NCBI RefSeq assembly: GCF_001707825.1
Contig: NZ_LYBM01000004.1
Coordinates: 1 to 64,000 of the forward strand
Origin: Veronia pacifica
GTDB taxonomy: Bacteria > Pseudomonadota > Gammaproteobacteria > Enterobacterales > Vibrionaceae
Reading direction: 5' to 3'
DNA: 64,000 bases
Position 1 is the stretch's first letter. Each line of letters starts with the position of its first letter. Position numbers and translations under genes: made by a program. The notes beneath the pieces are model-generated. The model saw only the letters and a list, made by a program, of their open reading frames with translations, did not search any database and was not told the DNA's origin. Below are positions 18,871 to 28,462 of the stretch, one piece after another.

Positions 18871-20292
18871 ATGGAATACCTGCCGATTTTTGCAAACTTA
18901 CGTGACCGCCAATGCCTCGTAGTGGGTGGTGGAGAAGTTGCATGGCGTAAAACCCGCATGCTGCTCAAAACGGGTGCAGCGGTGACCCTTGTTGCACCAG
19001 AGGTAGACAAGGAAATAGAAGAAGCGGCTGAAAAGGGTGTACTAACCTGGATCGCTGAACCTTTTTCTGCCAAATATCTTGATGGCGTGTTTCTCGCGAT
19101 TGCTGCAACGGATCAACCTTTGGTGAATGCACTAGTTTCACGTTCAGCGGAAGAGAAGAAACTGCTGGTTAATGTGGTAGACGACACGCCCAAGTGTAGT
19201 TTTATTGTTCCTTCCATTGTTGATCGAAGCCCTATCGTTATCGCAATCTCTTCTGCTGGTAAGGCCCCCGTTTTGGCTCGCCTTATCCGTGAGAAACTCG
19301 AATCACTGATCCCCTCCCATACTGGCCGTATGGCTGCCATTGCAGGCAGTTTCCGTGACACGTTAAAAGAAAAAGTGACGACCTTAACCGGACGAAGAAA
19401 GTTCTGGGAAATGGCCTTTGATGGTCGCTTTTCTTCACTCGTCGCAGCCGGACGTGAAGACGACGCTCGTGAAGAACTCCATGATCTGACCTCAGGTATC
19501 TCAATGCGTGGAGAGGTCGCACTTGTTGGAGCCGGACCGGGTGATCCGGGCCTTCTCACTCTCCGTGGTCTGCAACTCATGCAGCAAGCCGACGTGATCC
19601 TGTATGACTATCTGGTATCGGATGATGTGCTGGAATTGTGCCGCCGCGATGCAGAAATGATTTGTGTTGGTAAACGCGCCGGTTTCCACAGCGTGCCGCA
19701 AGAAGAGACCAATGCACTGCTGGTCAAATTTGCCAGTCGCGGCAAGCGAGTAGTGCGCCTGAAGGGAGGCGATCCCTTTATGTTTGGCCGTGGCGGTGAA
19801 GAGTTGCAAGTGGTCGCCGAAGCTGGGATCCCATTTCAGGTTGTCCCAGGCATTACTTCAGCTGCCGGTGCAACAGCGTACGCGGGTATCCCACTGACTC
19901 ATAGAGATCATGCTCAGAGCGTGATGTTCATTACTGGCCACCTGAAAAAAGAAAAAGACTCGCTCGACTGGAGCACACTGGCCCGTGGAAACCAGACACT
20001 GGTTATCTTTATGGGGCTGATGAAAAGTGACCACATCCGTGACCAGCTGATTAAGCATGGTCGTGCAGCACACACCCCCGTCGCCATTATTGAAAATGGC
20101 ACCCGCTCAGAGCAGAGAGTGCTCAAAGGAACGGTTCATGACTTAGCAACCCTAGCGGAACATGCAAGTTCGCCTGCGCTCATTGTTGTTGGTGAGGTCG
20201 TGCAACTGGCTGAATCGCTAAATTGGTTTAAGCAATTCTCTTTCGCTGCAGACAGCGCACCCGACGCTCAGGCAGTGGTAAATCTGGAATAA
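18871..20292 (+). CDS. cysG: Siroheme synthase (multifunctional CysG)
   Basis: CysG makes siroheme from uroporphyrinogen III by methylation, dehydrogenation and iron insertion. The N-terminal half (about 1-200) is the precorrin-2 dehydrogenase/ferrochelatase with the NAD-binding [11 protein letters not shown] motif. The C-terminal half is the methyltransferase, starting at [15 protein letters not shown] and containing [17 protein letters not shown] and PGITSA. I chose the third of three in-frame ATGs (18865, 18868, 18871) because the family begins M-[DE]-Y/H-LPIF, and AGGG lies 8 bases before it. This gives 473 residues. It leads the cysG-cysD-cysN-permease-cysC cluster and supplies siroheme to CysI. 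Confidence 0.96.
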   Translation: MEYLPIFANLRDRQCLVVGGGEVAWRKTRMLLKTGAAVTLVAPEVDKEIEEAAEKGVLTWIAEPFSAKYLDGVFLAIAATDQPLVNALVSRSAEEKKLLVNVVDDTPKCSFIVPSIVDRSPIVIAISSAGKAPVLARLIREKLESLIPSHTGRMAAIAGSFRDTLKEKVTTLTGRRKFWEMAFDGRFSSLVAAGREDDAREELHDLTSGISMRGEVALVGAGPGDPGLLTLRGLQLMQQADVILYDYLVSDDVLELCRRDAEMICVGKRAGFHSVPQEETNALLVKFASRGKRVVRLKGGDPFMFGRGGEELQVVAEAGIPFQVVPGITSAAGATAYAGIPLTHRDHAQSVMFITGHLKKEKDSLDWSTLARGNQTLVIFMGLMKSDHIRDQLIKHGRAAHTPVAIIENGTRSEQRVLKGTVHDLATLAEHASSPALIVVGEVVQLAESLNWFKQFSFAADSAPDAQAVVNLE

Positions 20293-20307
20293 GGAAACTC
20301 TCTAAAA

Positions 20308-21216
20308 ATGGAAGCCAAGACCCTGACTCACCTCAAACAACTTGAGGCTGAAAGCATCCATATCATTCGTGAAGTGGCCGCTGAATTTGATAACCCGGTA
20401 ATGATGTATTCAATCGGAAAAGATTCTTCCGTGATGCTGCATTTGGCTCGCAAAGCCTTTTATCCGGGCAAAATTCCTTTCCCTCTGCTCCACGTGGATA
20501 CCGACTGGAAATTCCGCGAAATGATCGAGTTTCGTGACAAAACAGCGGAGAAATATGGATTCGAACTGCTGGTTCATAAGAACCCTGAAGGGCTGGCAAT
20601 GGGGTGTAGCCCGTTCGTTCATGGCTCATCCAAGCACACAGACATCATGAAAACACAGGGTCTGAAACAGGCGCTGGACAAATATGGGTTTGATGCCGCA
20701 TTCGGTGGTGCGCGTCGTGATGAAGAGAAGAGCCGTGCAAAAGAGCGTGTATACAGCTTCCGTGATAAACACCATCGCTGGGATCCAAAGAACCAGCGCC
20801 CTGAGCTTTGGCATACCTACAACGGCCAGGTAAACAAAGGCGAAAGTATTCGTGTGTTCCCTTTGTCGAACTGGACTGAGCTTGATATCTGGCAATACAT
20901 CTATCTGGAAGGCATCGATATTGTTCCTCTTTATCTTGCCAAGCCACGTCCAGTTGTCGATCGTGACGGTATGCTGATCATGGTTGATGACGATCGCATG
21001 GAGCTTAAGGAAGGCGAAACCATTGAAGAGCGCAGTGTTCGTTTCCGTACGCTGGGTTGTTACCCGCTGACAGGTGCTGTTGAGTCAGAAGCCGATACCT
21101 TGCCTTCGATCATTGAGGAAATGCTGGTGGCTACGTCCAGTGAGCGACAAGGAAGGGCTATTGACCACGATCAGTCAGGATCGATGGAACTTAAAAAACG
21201 TCAGGGTTATTTCTAA
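20308..21216 (+). CDS. cysD: Sulfate adenylyltransferase subunit 2 (ATP sulfurylase)
   Basis: CysD forms adenosine phosphosulfate from ATP and sulfate, driven by GTP hydrolysis on CysN. The 302-residue protein has the PP-loop ATP-binding motif [14 protein letters not shown] near residue 33, the conserved [15 protein letters not shown] region and the C-terminal Gly/Arg-rich segment [27 protein letters not shown] precedes the ATG. It follows cysG by 15 bases and precedes cysN by 10. Confidence 0.98.
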   Translation: MEAKTLTHLKQLEAESIHIIREVAAEFDNPVMMYSIGKDSSVMLHLARKAFYPGKIPFPLLHVDTDWKFREMIEFRDKTAEKYGFELLVHKNPEGLAMGCSPFVHGSSKHTDIMKTQGLKQALDKYGFDAAFGGARRDEEKSRAKERVYSFRDKHHRWDPKNQRPELWHTYNGQVNKGESIRVFPLSNWTELDIWQYIYLEGIDIVPLYLAKPRPVVDRDGMLIMVDDDRMELKEGETIEERSVRFRTLGCYPLTGAVESEADTLPSIIEEMLVATSSERQGRAIDHDQSGSMELKKRQGYF

Positions 21217-21226
21217 GGGATTGATG

Positions 21227-22660
21227 ATGAACAGTGTAATTGAACAACAAGTGGCTGAACTTGGTATAGAGGCCTATCTCGATCAGCATCAGAACAAGTC
21301 CCTGCTGCGTTTCCTGACCTGTGGTTCAGTGGATGATGGCAAGAGTACGCTGATTGGCCGTCTGCTCCACGACTCACATCAAATTTATGAAGACCAACTG
21401 GCTGCTATCCATGCTGACAGCCAGAAAGTAGGAACAACAGGTGAGAAGCCGGATCTGGCATTACTGGTTGATGGCCTTCAGGCCGAGCGTGAACAAGGCA
21501 TCACTATTGATGTAGCGTATCGATATTTTTCGACCAAGAAGCGCAAATTTATTATCGCGGATACGCCGGGACACGAGCAGTACACACGTAACATGGCAAC
21601 AGGGGCGTCAACCTGTGATCTGGCGGTGATCCTGATTGATGCGCGTAAAGGCGTATTGGATCAGACCCGTCGTCATTCTTACATTGCGAGTCTTCTTGGG
21701 ATCCGTCACTTCATCGTGGCTGTCAACAAGATGGATCTGGTTGATTTTGATCAGCAGACTTATGACGTGATCCGCGATGAGTACCTCAATTTTGCTGAGA
21801 AACTGAACAAAGATATCAATATCACGCTGATTCCACTTTCTGCACTGGACGGTGACAATGTCGTTGAGCGCAGTGCACAAACACCTTGGTATGAGGGTGA
21901 AACTCTGCTGTCCCTGCTCGAAAGTGTCGATTTGAGCAAAGCGAGTGCAAATGCGGCCTTCCGTCTGCCTGTGCAGTATGTAAACCGACCCAATCTCGAT
22001 TTTCGCGGATTTGCTGGTACGGTCGCATCGGGCGAGGTTCGTCCGGGCGATGAAGTAAAAGTATTGCCATCGGGCAAAACCTCTACGGTTGAGCGCATCG
22101 TTACCTTTGATGGTGACCTCGAACTGGCTCACGAGGGACTGGCCGTCACACTGACGCTGAAAGATGAAATTGACATCAGCCGCGGTGACCTGATTGTCCC
22201 CGTATCACATGAGCAGTCAGTGACTGACCATCTACTGGCAGATATTGTCTGGATGGCTGAATCACCACTTGAACCCGGCAAACAATACGACATCAAGGTT
22301 GCGGGCAAGAAAACTGTCGGCTCAGTAAGCAAGATCCATCATCAGGTTGATATCAACAACCTCAATAAGTTTGAGACCGACGCGTTGCCGCTCAATGGTA
22401 TTGGTTTGTGTGAACTTGAACTGACTGAAAGTATTGCGCTTGATGCGTACAACGACAGCCAGGACACGGGTGGTTTCATCATCATTGACCGCCTGACCAA
22501 TGTCACCGTTGGAGCGGGAATGATTCACTCGCTTCTTGAAGCGGGTCAGCAGCAAACCGCGACGGGTCAGTACTCAGCGTTTGAAGTTGAACTGAACGCA
22601 CTGGTTCGTAAGCACTTCCCGCACTGGAACGCGCGGGACATCAGTAAGCTGCTGGGGTAA
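21227..22660 (+). CDS. cysN: Sulfate adenylyltransferase subunit 1 (GTPase)
   Basis: CysN is the EF-Tu-like GTPase that energises sulfate activation by CysD. The G1 motif GSVDDGKST, the G3 motif DTPGHEQY and the G4 motif NKMDLVD are all present, followed by two beta-barrel domains. The ATG at 21227 (477 residues) is preferred over ATG 21224 because AAGGGA is 6 bases away, and over a longer frame from 21074 that would overlap cysD. The cysC kinase is a separate gene, as in E. coli. Confidence 0.97.
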   Translation: MNSVIEQQVAELGIEAYLDQHQNKSLLRFLTCGSVDDGKSTLIGRLLHDSHQIYEDQLAAIHADSQKVGTTGEKPDLALLVDGLQAEREQGITIDVAYRYFSTKKRKFIIADTPGHEQYTRNMATGASTCDLAVILIDARKGVLDQTRRHSYIASLLGIRHFIVAVNKMDLVDFDQQTYDVIRDEYLNFAEKLNKDINITLIPLSALDGDNVVERSAQTPWYEGETLLSLLESVDLSKASANAAFRLPVQYVNRPNLDFRGFAGTVASGEVRPGDEVKVLPSGKTSTVERIVTFDGDLELAHEGLAVTLTLKDEIDISRGDLIVPVSHEQSVTDHLLADIVWMAESPLEPGKQYDIKVAGKKTVGSVSKIHHQVDINNLNKFETDALPLNGIGLCELELTESIALDAYNDSQDTGGFIIIDRLTNVTVGAGMIHSLLEAGQQQTATGQYSAFEVELNALVRKHFPHWNARDISKLLG

Positions 22661-22664
22661 AGCG

Positions 22665-24392
22665 ATGAGCCTGGAACAGGTTATAATTCTGTGCCTGTTG
22701 TTGGGCGTGATAGTCGGCTTGTTATTCACCCGTATCAAGCCTGCTATCCTGTTTGCTGTCGCTGCGTTCGCGGCGTTTCAGACAGGACAGGTGGGCCTTG
22801 ATGAGATGGCGGATAACTTTACCAACGCCTCGTTGCTCACCTTGGTGCTGTTGATTCTGACATCAACAGCCCTTGAGAAGACCCGGCTGGTCAGCTGGGT
22901 CGGTGACCAACTGGCAGGTGGCCGTCTAGGAACAGTCGTTGCCAAACTTGGCCTTTCAACAGCATTTCTCAGCTCGTTTACCAATAATACAGCCGTGGTG
23001 GCATCCTTGATTGGTGCCGTAAAGCGTAACAGACGACATGCGCCTTCGCGCTTGCTGATGCCATTGTCTTACGCGGCAATTCTCGGTGGGACGTTGACCT
23101 TAATCGGTACGTCGACCAATTTAATAATTAACAGCTTCGTTGAAAATGCAGGGCTTCCGGCCCTCGATTTTTTTGCGCCTTCGATGATTGGTCTGGCGGT
23201 ACTGGCAGGAGGCATGTTAATCCTCATTCCGTTGTGTTACCTGCTGCCAGACAATGATGATAAAGATGATGACACGCTACCGTACGTGCTTGAAGCATTG
23301 ATTGAGCGGGGTTCACCGCTGGCAGGCCGAACGGTGACAGATAATGGCTTGCGCGCGTTGCGACGCCTTTATCTGGCTGAGGTTATCCGCGACAAAAAGG
23401 TCATTGCGCCTGTGTGTCCAGACACTGTTCTTCGGGCTGGCGATAAACTTCAGTTTGCCGGTGATGTTGAAAGTGTGGCGACCCTACAGGATATTCCCGG
23501 TCTGTCTTTGTTCGGTCAGCACCACATTAATGGCCAGAATCTGTTGGAAGTGGTTGTCAGTCACAGTGCCTCAATCCGGGGGACAACTCTTAAACAGGCT
23601 GCGTTTCGTGAAAACTTTGATGCGGTTGTGGTGGCTATTCGTCGGGGACACGAGAAGCTTGAGGGTGGTTTGGGCAACATCACGCTAATGGCAGGAGACA
23701 CTCTGGTTCTTGTGCCGGGTAAAGATTTTCAGCGCAAGCAGGAAAGGCTTAACCGCGAGTTTGTGCTGGTGAACGGTCTTGATTCCAGTACCCGACTGGA
23801 CAGCCGAAAAAGTCAGTGGGTGTTATCTGGGTTCGCTCTTGTCATTGGGGCTGCTTTGGTTGAATGGGTACCGCTGCTGAATGGGTTGGCGGCTTACTTG
23901 ATGCTGTTACTGCTAACCGGTGTGATCACATTGCACGATCTTCAGCGCCGTTTTCCGGTAGATATCGTAGTGATTGTGGGTTCAGCCCTGAGCCTATCTC
24001 AAATGATGATTGAAAGTGGTCTGTCTGAACAAATGGGGCAGGTGTTCATGTTGTTTTTCAACGGCTGGGGTGTCTATGGCGCGTTGATCGCAACCTACTT
24101 CTTTACTTTGATTCTGACTGAGTTGGTGACAAATAACGCTGCGGCAGCCTTGGCATTTCCAATTGGTTACAGCCTGGCACTCAGCTATGGCGTTGATCCT
24201 ATGCCCTTCATCATGGCGGTATTGTTCGGGGCAAGTGCCAGCTTTATGTCACCGTATGGCTACCAGACTAATTTGTTGGTTTACAGCGTGGGAAATTATC
24301 ACTTTACCGACTATATTCGCATTGGCTTACCTGTCTCTGCTGTTTATTCGGTACTGGTGCTCAGCCTGATACCCGTGTTTTTCCCTTTCTGA
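22665..24392 (+). CDS. SLC13-type permease with two RCK_C domains, probable sulfate transporter
   Basis: A 575-residue inner-membrane protein in the ArsB/DASS superfamily. The N-terminal membrane half (about 1-190) has the SSFTNNTAVV and GTSTNLI signature loops. A cytoplasmic insert of about 200-360 contains two TrkA-C-like (RCK_C) domains, each with a conserved RAGD / MAGD-type closing motif. The second membrane half (about 380-575) repeats the transport motif (ELVTNNAAAALAFPIGYSL). It starts 4 bases after cysN and ends 18 bases before cysC, so sulfate import is the likely role. The substrate is inferred from context. The window has no CysPTWA sulfate ABC transporter, although one may lie elsewhere. 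Confidence 0.88.
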   Translation: MSLEQVIILCLLLGVIVGLLFTRIKPAILFAVAAFAAFQTGQVGLDEMADNFTNASLLTLVLLILTSTALEKTRLVSWVGDQLAGGRLGTVVAKLGLSTAFLSSFTNNTAVVASLIGAVKRNRRHAPSRLLMPLSYAAILGGTLTLIGTSTNLIINSFVENAGLPALDFFAPSMIGLAVLAGGMLILIPLCYLLPDNDDKDDDTLPYVLEALIERGSPLAGRTVTDNGLRALRRLYLAEVIRDKKVIAPVCPDTVLRAGDKLQFAGDVESVATLQDIPGLSLFGQHHINGQNLLEVVVSHSASIRGTTLKQAAFRENFDAVVVAIRRGHEKLEGGLGNITLMAGDTLVLVPGKDFQRKQERLNREFVLVNGLDSSTRLDSRKSQWVLSGFALVIGAALVEWVPLLNGLAAYLMLLLLTGVITLHDLQRRFPVDIVVIVGSALSLSQMMIESGLSEQMGQVFMLFFNGWGVYGALIATYFFTLILTELVTNNAAAALAFPIGYSLALSYGVDPMPFIMAVLFGASASFMSPYGYQTNLLVYSVGNYHFTDYIRIGLPVSAVYSVLVLSLIPVFFPF

Positions 24393-24410
24393 TTTTTAAA
24401 GGATGTATCA

Positions 24411-25031
24411 ATGACTTCGGTCGATAATATAGAAAAAGATGAGAACGTGATTTGGCATCAGCATGCGATTGATAAGATGTTTCGTGCTGAGCAAAAACAG
24501 CAGCGTCCAGCACTGCTTTGGTTCACGGGGCTTTCTGGCTCGGGGAAATCAACCGTTGCAGGTGCACTTGAGCATGAACTGGCGCGCCTGGGTTATCACA
24601 CTTATTTGTTGGACGGTGACAACGTCCGCCATGGGCTCTGCCGCGATCTTGGGTTTTCTGACCACGATAGACGAGAGAATATCCGCCGGGTAGGCGAGGT
24701 GGCAAAGTTGATGACAGATGCGGGATTAATCGTTCTGTCGGCTTTTATTTCTCCCTTCCGGGAGGAGCGCCAGTTGGTCAGAGATATGTTACCTGAGCAG
24801 GAATTTGTTGAAGTCTTCGTTGATACGCCGCTTAAGGTTTGTGAAAGCAGGGATCCAAAAGGGCTGTATAAAAAGGCCCGTGCAGGCGAAATTAAAGCCT
24901 TTACCGGTATCAGCTCAGCGTACGAGGCGCCAGAACAGCCAGAGATTCATTTGAGAACACATCATGGCAGCATTGCTGATCAGGTTGACCTGTGTATCGC
25001 CAGCCTGAAAAAAGCAGGCGTGATACGTTAA
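24411..25031 (+). CDS. cysC: Adenylylsulfate kinase
   Basis: CysC phosphorylates APS to PAPS, the substrate of CysH. The 206-residue protein has the P-loop GLSGSGKST (about 40-48), the [19 protein letters not shown]-binding segment, [10 protein letters not shown] and the FISPFREER loop. AAAGGATG precedes the start. It is the last gene of the cysG-cysDN-permease-cysC cluster and is followed by a strong terminator. Confidence 0.97.
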   Translation: MTSVDNIEKDENVIWHQHAIDKMFRAEQKQQRPALLWFTGLSGSGKSTVAGALEHELARLGYHTYLLDGDNVRHGLCRDLGFSDHDRRENIRRVGEVAKLMTDAGLIVLSAFISPFREERQLVRDMLPEQEFVEVFVDTPLKVCESRDPKGLYKKARAGEIKAFTGISSAYEAPEQPEIHLRTHHGSIADQVDLCIASLKKAGVIR

Positions 25032-25070
25032 CACTAATGTTACAATTTGATGAATGGCACTCAGCCATTA

Positions 25071-25107
25071 AAGCCATCCAAGGTCATTGTCTTGGGTGGC
25101 TTTTTTA
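25071..25107 (+). terminator. Terminator of the cysG-cysC operon
   Basis: A stem AAGCCATCCAAG / CTTGGGTGGCTT with one wobble or mismatch and an 8-base loop is followed by TTTTTTA, 40 bases past cysC. Confidence 0.85.
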
Positions 25108-25216
25108 TTAACTAGCCTTGTGATTTCTCAAATAGTGAGCCTGATATTTTAAGAGCTTATCTTATTAAGCGCTCTTTTCCTTATTGTAAAAAAAGTAATG
25201 TTTTGTTAACATTTTG

Positions 25217-25339
25217 ATGTTGTTTGGCGGTCATGAGGTATCAGCAGTAATGAGAAAATTTAAGGCGAACTCAATCAATGTTGTTTTGGTTGCCTGTTAT
25301 ATTGCAACCCTGCTGTATCTCTCGCAGTTTATCGGCTAA
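25217..25339 (+). CDS. Possible small single-span membrane protein
   Basis: An open frame of 40 codons from ATG 25217, or 29 codons from ATG 25250 with GAGG 11 bases upstream. The shorter form is a basic start (MRKFKANS) followed by a hydrophobic helix (INVVLVACYIATLLYLSQFIG), which looks like a one-pass membrane peptide. It lies alone in a long gap after the cysC terminator. The length is low enough for chance, but the pattern of charge and hydrophobicity is typical of real small membrane proteins. Confidence 0.35.
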   Translation: MLFGGHEVSAVMRKFKANSINVVLVACYIATLLYLSQFIG

Positions 25340-25680
25340 CGCGAACGCTTATAACAGTCGCTGTTGTTTCCATTCATGAGCAGATGACAGACACTTTTTC
25401 ATCGACTCCATTCAACCATTACTTTTATTTTTCTATATTTATCAATTCATTATTTTTTTACTCATCCCTCGAACTGATCCGATCTCTATTCACAATCAAA
25501 AGCTTGGAAATAAGTTCACAGAAAGTAACCCCTTAATCTTCTATGCTGCTTTAATAGTGTGACGATAGTTTTTTATCTGTGACACGCTATGTCTTATTAC
25601 TGCCAGTTTTTTCCTCTCCGACGGGAATTTTAGACCTCTTCTGGGGTCATATATTTGGTTGACATGGAAGGAGATGCATT
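25340..25680. other. AT-rich upstream region of the 67-residue gene
   Basis: A gene-free 341-base stretch with many T-runs. TGTGAC occurs as a direct repeat at 25558-25563 and 25578-25583, 20 bases apart, about two helical turns. The promoter of the following small gene should lie here. Confidence 0.4.
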
Positions 25681-25884
25681 ATGCTCAGAATTTTTCGCCA
25701 ATACCGGCCTCTCCAAGTTGCACGGCACGTAAAGAGCTTCTTTCGCGGTAGAATTTACATTCAGGGTGTCGGCGCATTCGAATATGACAAAGGTCGCTTG
25801 CTACCTCCTGTCAGAAAGGACAAACGTTCTCTGGCAGTAATGAACGAGGTAAATAATCAGATCAAGGCGATGCTGGTCTTTTAA
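25681..25884 (+). CDS. Small basic protein of unknown function
   Basis: A 67-residue basic protein with many Arg and Lys residues ([19 protein letters not shown]) and a C-terminal helix. The ribosome site GGAAGGAG, 7-8 bases before the ATG, is excellent, and a strong terminator follows, so it is very probably a real single-gene unit. I recall similar short proteins beside msrA in vibrios but know no function. No signal peptide or membrane segment is present. Confidence 0.75.
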   Translation: MLRIFRQYRPLQVARHVKSFFRGRIYIQGVGAFEYDKGRLLPPVRKDKRSLAVMNEVNNQIKAMLVF

Positions 25885-25909
25885 GATTGATTTTCGTTTA
25901 TTATTGAGA

Positions 25910-25934
25910 AATGCCCACCGCGTGGGCATTTTTT
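25910..25934 (+). terminator. Terminator between the 67-residue gene and msrA
   Basis: A perfect 9-base stem, AATGCCCAC / GTGGGCATT, with a CGC loop and a TTTT tail. It lies between convergent genes and may also act on msrA transcripts. Confidence 0.85.
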
Positions 25935-25946
25935 GATCCAGTCTTT

Positions 25947-26582
25947 CTACTCAGGTGGGAAACAGACCCCAGTCCCGCCAAGACCACAATAGCCATTCGG
26001 GTTTTTATGAAGGTATTGTTGGTGATAGGTTTCTGCAAAGTAATATGAGCCTGCCGGACGGATTTCAGTGGTGATATCAAGATGTTTTCCGGCGTCAGCC
26101 AGTGCCTGTTGATAAGCAACTTTACTGGCTTCCACTGCCTCCTTTTGGCTCTCAGTAAACCAGTAAACGCCACTGCGATATTGGGTACCAATATCATTAC
26201 CCTGGCGCATGCCCTGAGTGGGGTCATGACTCTGCCAGAACGTCGCCATGAGCTCTTCTACGCGTATTCTGTTTGGGTCATAAATCACCTGTACCACTTC
26301 GGCATGGCCCGTTTTACCGCTACAGACATCGTCATATGACGGATTGACTGTGTAGCCAGCACTATAGCCAACTGAAGTGTTCTTCACTCCATCCAAATTC
26401 CAGAACAATCGCTCAGCTCCCCAGAAGCATCCCATAGCGACAAGTATTTGCTCTAGGCCCTCCGGAGCCTCCTTAACAAGAGGGATATTATTGACGGCAT
26501 GGGGTTGTGAGGGAATAATCTCTTTCAGTCTGTCCGGTAGGGCTGTCTCTGAGGTTATCGATTGCTGCTTTTTATTAAACAT
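25947..26582 (-). CDS. msrA: Peptide methionine sulfoxide reductase A
   Basis: MsrA repairs methionine-S-sulfoxide in proteins. The catalytic motif GCFWG (Cys52) and the TGHAEVVQV...YRSGVY segments are typical. The resolving cysteines lie in the C-terminal tail ([12 protein letters not shown]), so it is the three-cysteine type recycled by thioredoxin. The ATG at 26582 is chosen (211 residues) because GGAG is 7 bases before it and the product then aligns with the E. coli protein. A longer frame to 26612 lacks support. Confidence 0.96.
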   Translation of the reverse strand: MFNKKQQSITSETALPDRLKEIIPSQPHAVNNIPLVKEAPEGLEQILVAMGCFWGAERLFWNLDGVKNTSVGYSAGYTVNPSYDDVCSGKTGHAEVVQVIYDPNRIRVEELMATFWQSHDPTQGMRQGNDIGTQYRSGVYWFTESQKEAVEASKVAYQQALADAGKHLDITTEIRPAGSYYFAETYHQQYLHKNPNGYCGLGGTGVCFPPE

Positions 26583-26719
26583 TGCGCAACTCCTTGCAAT
26601 AATGTCGGTCAAAATAATCAGTGGTCGTATCAGTTGGCGCGAAACACCTTAATTAGGCCTGACATGACCTATCCGAAATGCTTTTCATTAAACATGGTAA
26701 GCCTCACCCGCACAACAGG

Positions 26720-28462
26720 ATGTTTGACGCTTTGCTATTACGTACGAAATCATCGCATCGGTGGATGCTGTTATGCTTTTTTATGTTCTCTTTTTCGTCC
26801 CGGGCAGAAATTAGCATTGAGCTGAATATTGATGATGACGAATTAGAGACCAATATTGAAGCCTACCTTTCCGCGATTCCAGAAAGTCAGAGATATCTAT
26901 CGCCAGCATTTGACAGTCGGCTGAAGAGTGAAGTGTCTGCTGCACTGCAAGCCCTCGGTTATTACCACCCTGAAATAACGATAGAAACTGATAAAACCTC
27001 TGATGAGGATGCGGAAATTCGGATCACTGTAGTGCCCGGCATGTCGGTCATCTTAAAACAAGTAGATGTTAAGTTATCCGGTGATGCCGCAACAGATATT
27101 GAGTTTGAAGAGCTGCTTGCGGATAAGCCCACTGTTGGTGATCGGCTGAACCACAAGAAATATGATGATTTCAAATCGAGTTTGTCTAATCTGGCCCTCA
27201 AGCGTGGTTATTTCGATGCCAAATTTAGTGAGTCTAAACTCGCGGTTTCTCCCTCCCGTAATCTCGCGTTTGTTACCCTGCATTTCGACAGTGGTAAGCG
27301 TTATCGCTTCGGTGAAGTGAACTACACAGATCAACAAATTCAGCTCGACAGAATACGCAGTATCGAGCCTTTTAAGCAGGGTGATTATTATCTGGTAAAC
27401 GAACTGGGGAAGTTTAATCAGAGTCTTCAGGATACTGGCTGGTATTCTTCGGTGGTGGTTGAGGCGGATTTCAAAGGGGCCGAAGATGCAGTGATCCCAG
27501 TGAATGTTACCCTAGAGCCCAGTGCCCGCAATCAGTTCGAAACCGGGATAGGTTTTGTCACTGACACCGGACCAAGGCTCAAGCTCAACTGGAATAAACC
27601 TTGGTATAACTCTCGAGGACACAGTATCCGTAATAATTTCTCCATGTCAGCAAAAACCTACGAACAGAGTATTACCTACAAAGTACCACTGTCTGACGTT
27701 ACCCGTGAGTTTTTTGAGCTGTCATCAGAATTTATTAGAGAAACTCAGGGCGATGCGGATACCAAATCAGTGGCGTTGAAAGCCAGCCGACACTGGAAAT
27801 ACGATAAGGGATGGCAACGTGCCTTATCTATCCGTTGGCTCTATGAAGAGTTTGAAGAGGTGAATGATGATAAAAATACCAATCTCCTCTTACCCGGTAT
27901 CGAGTTCAACCGCCTTCGTTCCCGGGGCGGTGCTATGCCCTATTGGGGAGATCGGCAATCGTTGAATATTGAAGGAGCTGAAACATTTCTTCAGTCTGAC
28001 ATCGACCTGTTAAGGATCACCGGACGCACCACCTGGATCAGAACATATTTTGATAATCACCGTTTGCTGACCCGTATTGATGGCGGAACCTTATTGACCA
28101 GTGAATTCGAACGTGTGCCGACATCGCTGCGCTTTTTTGCAGGCGGTGACACCAGTATTCGAGGTTATGGTTACCGAGATATCTCGCCGAAACAAGAAGG
28201 AAAGCTGATAGGCGGTGCCAACTTTGCAACAGGATCTGTCGAATATCAGTATCGACTGACTGATGACTGGTGGCTTGCAACTTTCTATGATGTCGGTGAT
28301 GCATGGACAAATGATTTAAAGTGGAAGCGAGGTGGTGGTGTCGGTATTCGCTGGGGATCTCCGGTTGGTCCTGTCCATCTCGACTTTGCTAAGGGCTTTG
28401 ATGTTGAGGGAGACAACAGGGATAAGTTCCGCATTCACTTCAGCGTAGGACCTCAACTGTGA
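26720..28462 (+). CDS. tamA: Translocation and assembly module subunit TamA
   Basis: TamA is an Omp85-family outer-membrane protein that works with TamB in moving proteins or lipids to the outer membrane. Three POTRA domains occupy about the first 260 mature residues, and a 16-strand barrel follows, with the Omp85 motif region RFFAGGDTSIRGYGYRDISP and a C-terminal Phe/Leu strand end. The start is uncertain: ATG 26720 gives 580 residues and a 29-residue signal with a basic n-region ending in SSRA. ATG 26678 and 26765 are alternatives, and none has a strong ribosome site. The gene overlaps tamB by 4 bases. Confidence 0.92.
   Translation: MFDALLLRTKSSHRWMLLCFFMFSFSSRAEISIELNIDDDELETNIEAYLSAIPESQRYLSPAFDSRLKSEVSAALQALGYYHPEITIETDKTSDEDAEIRITVVPGMSVILKQVDVKLSGDAATDIEFEELLADKPTVGDRLNHKKYDDFKSSLSNLALKRGYFDAKFSESKLAVSPSRNLAFVTLHFDSGKRYRFGEVNYTDQQIQLDRIRSIEPFKQGDYYLVNELGKFNQSLQDTGWYSSVVVEADFKGAEDAVIPVNVTLEPSARNQFETGIGFVTDTGPRLKLNWNKPWYNSRGHSIRNNFSMSAKTYEQSITYKVPLSDVTREFFELSSEFIRETQGDADTKSVALKASRHWKYDKGWQRALSIRWLYEEFEEVNDDKNTNLLLPGIEFNRLRSRGGAMPYWGDRQSLNIEGAETFLQSDIDLLRITGRTTWIRTYFDNHRLLTRIDGGTLLTSEFERVPTSLRFFAGGDTSIRGYGYRDISPKQEGKLIGGANFATGSVEYQYRLTDDWWLATFYDVGDAWTNDLKWKRGGGVGIRWGSPVGPVHLDFAKGFDVEGDNRDKFRIHFSVGPQL

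Noticed and set aside
25558-25583. TGTGAC direct repeat as a CRP site
   Set aside because: CRP sites are inverted, not direct, repeats; neither copy has the TCACA partner half at the right spacing.
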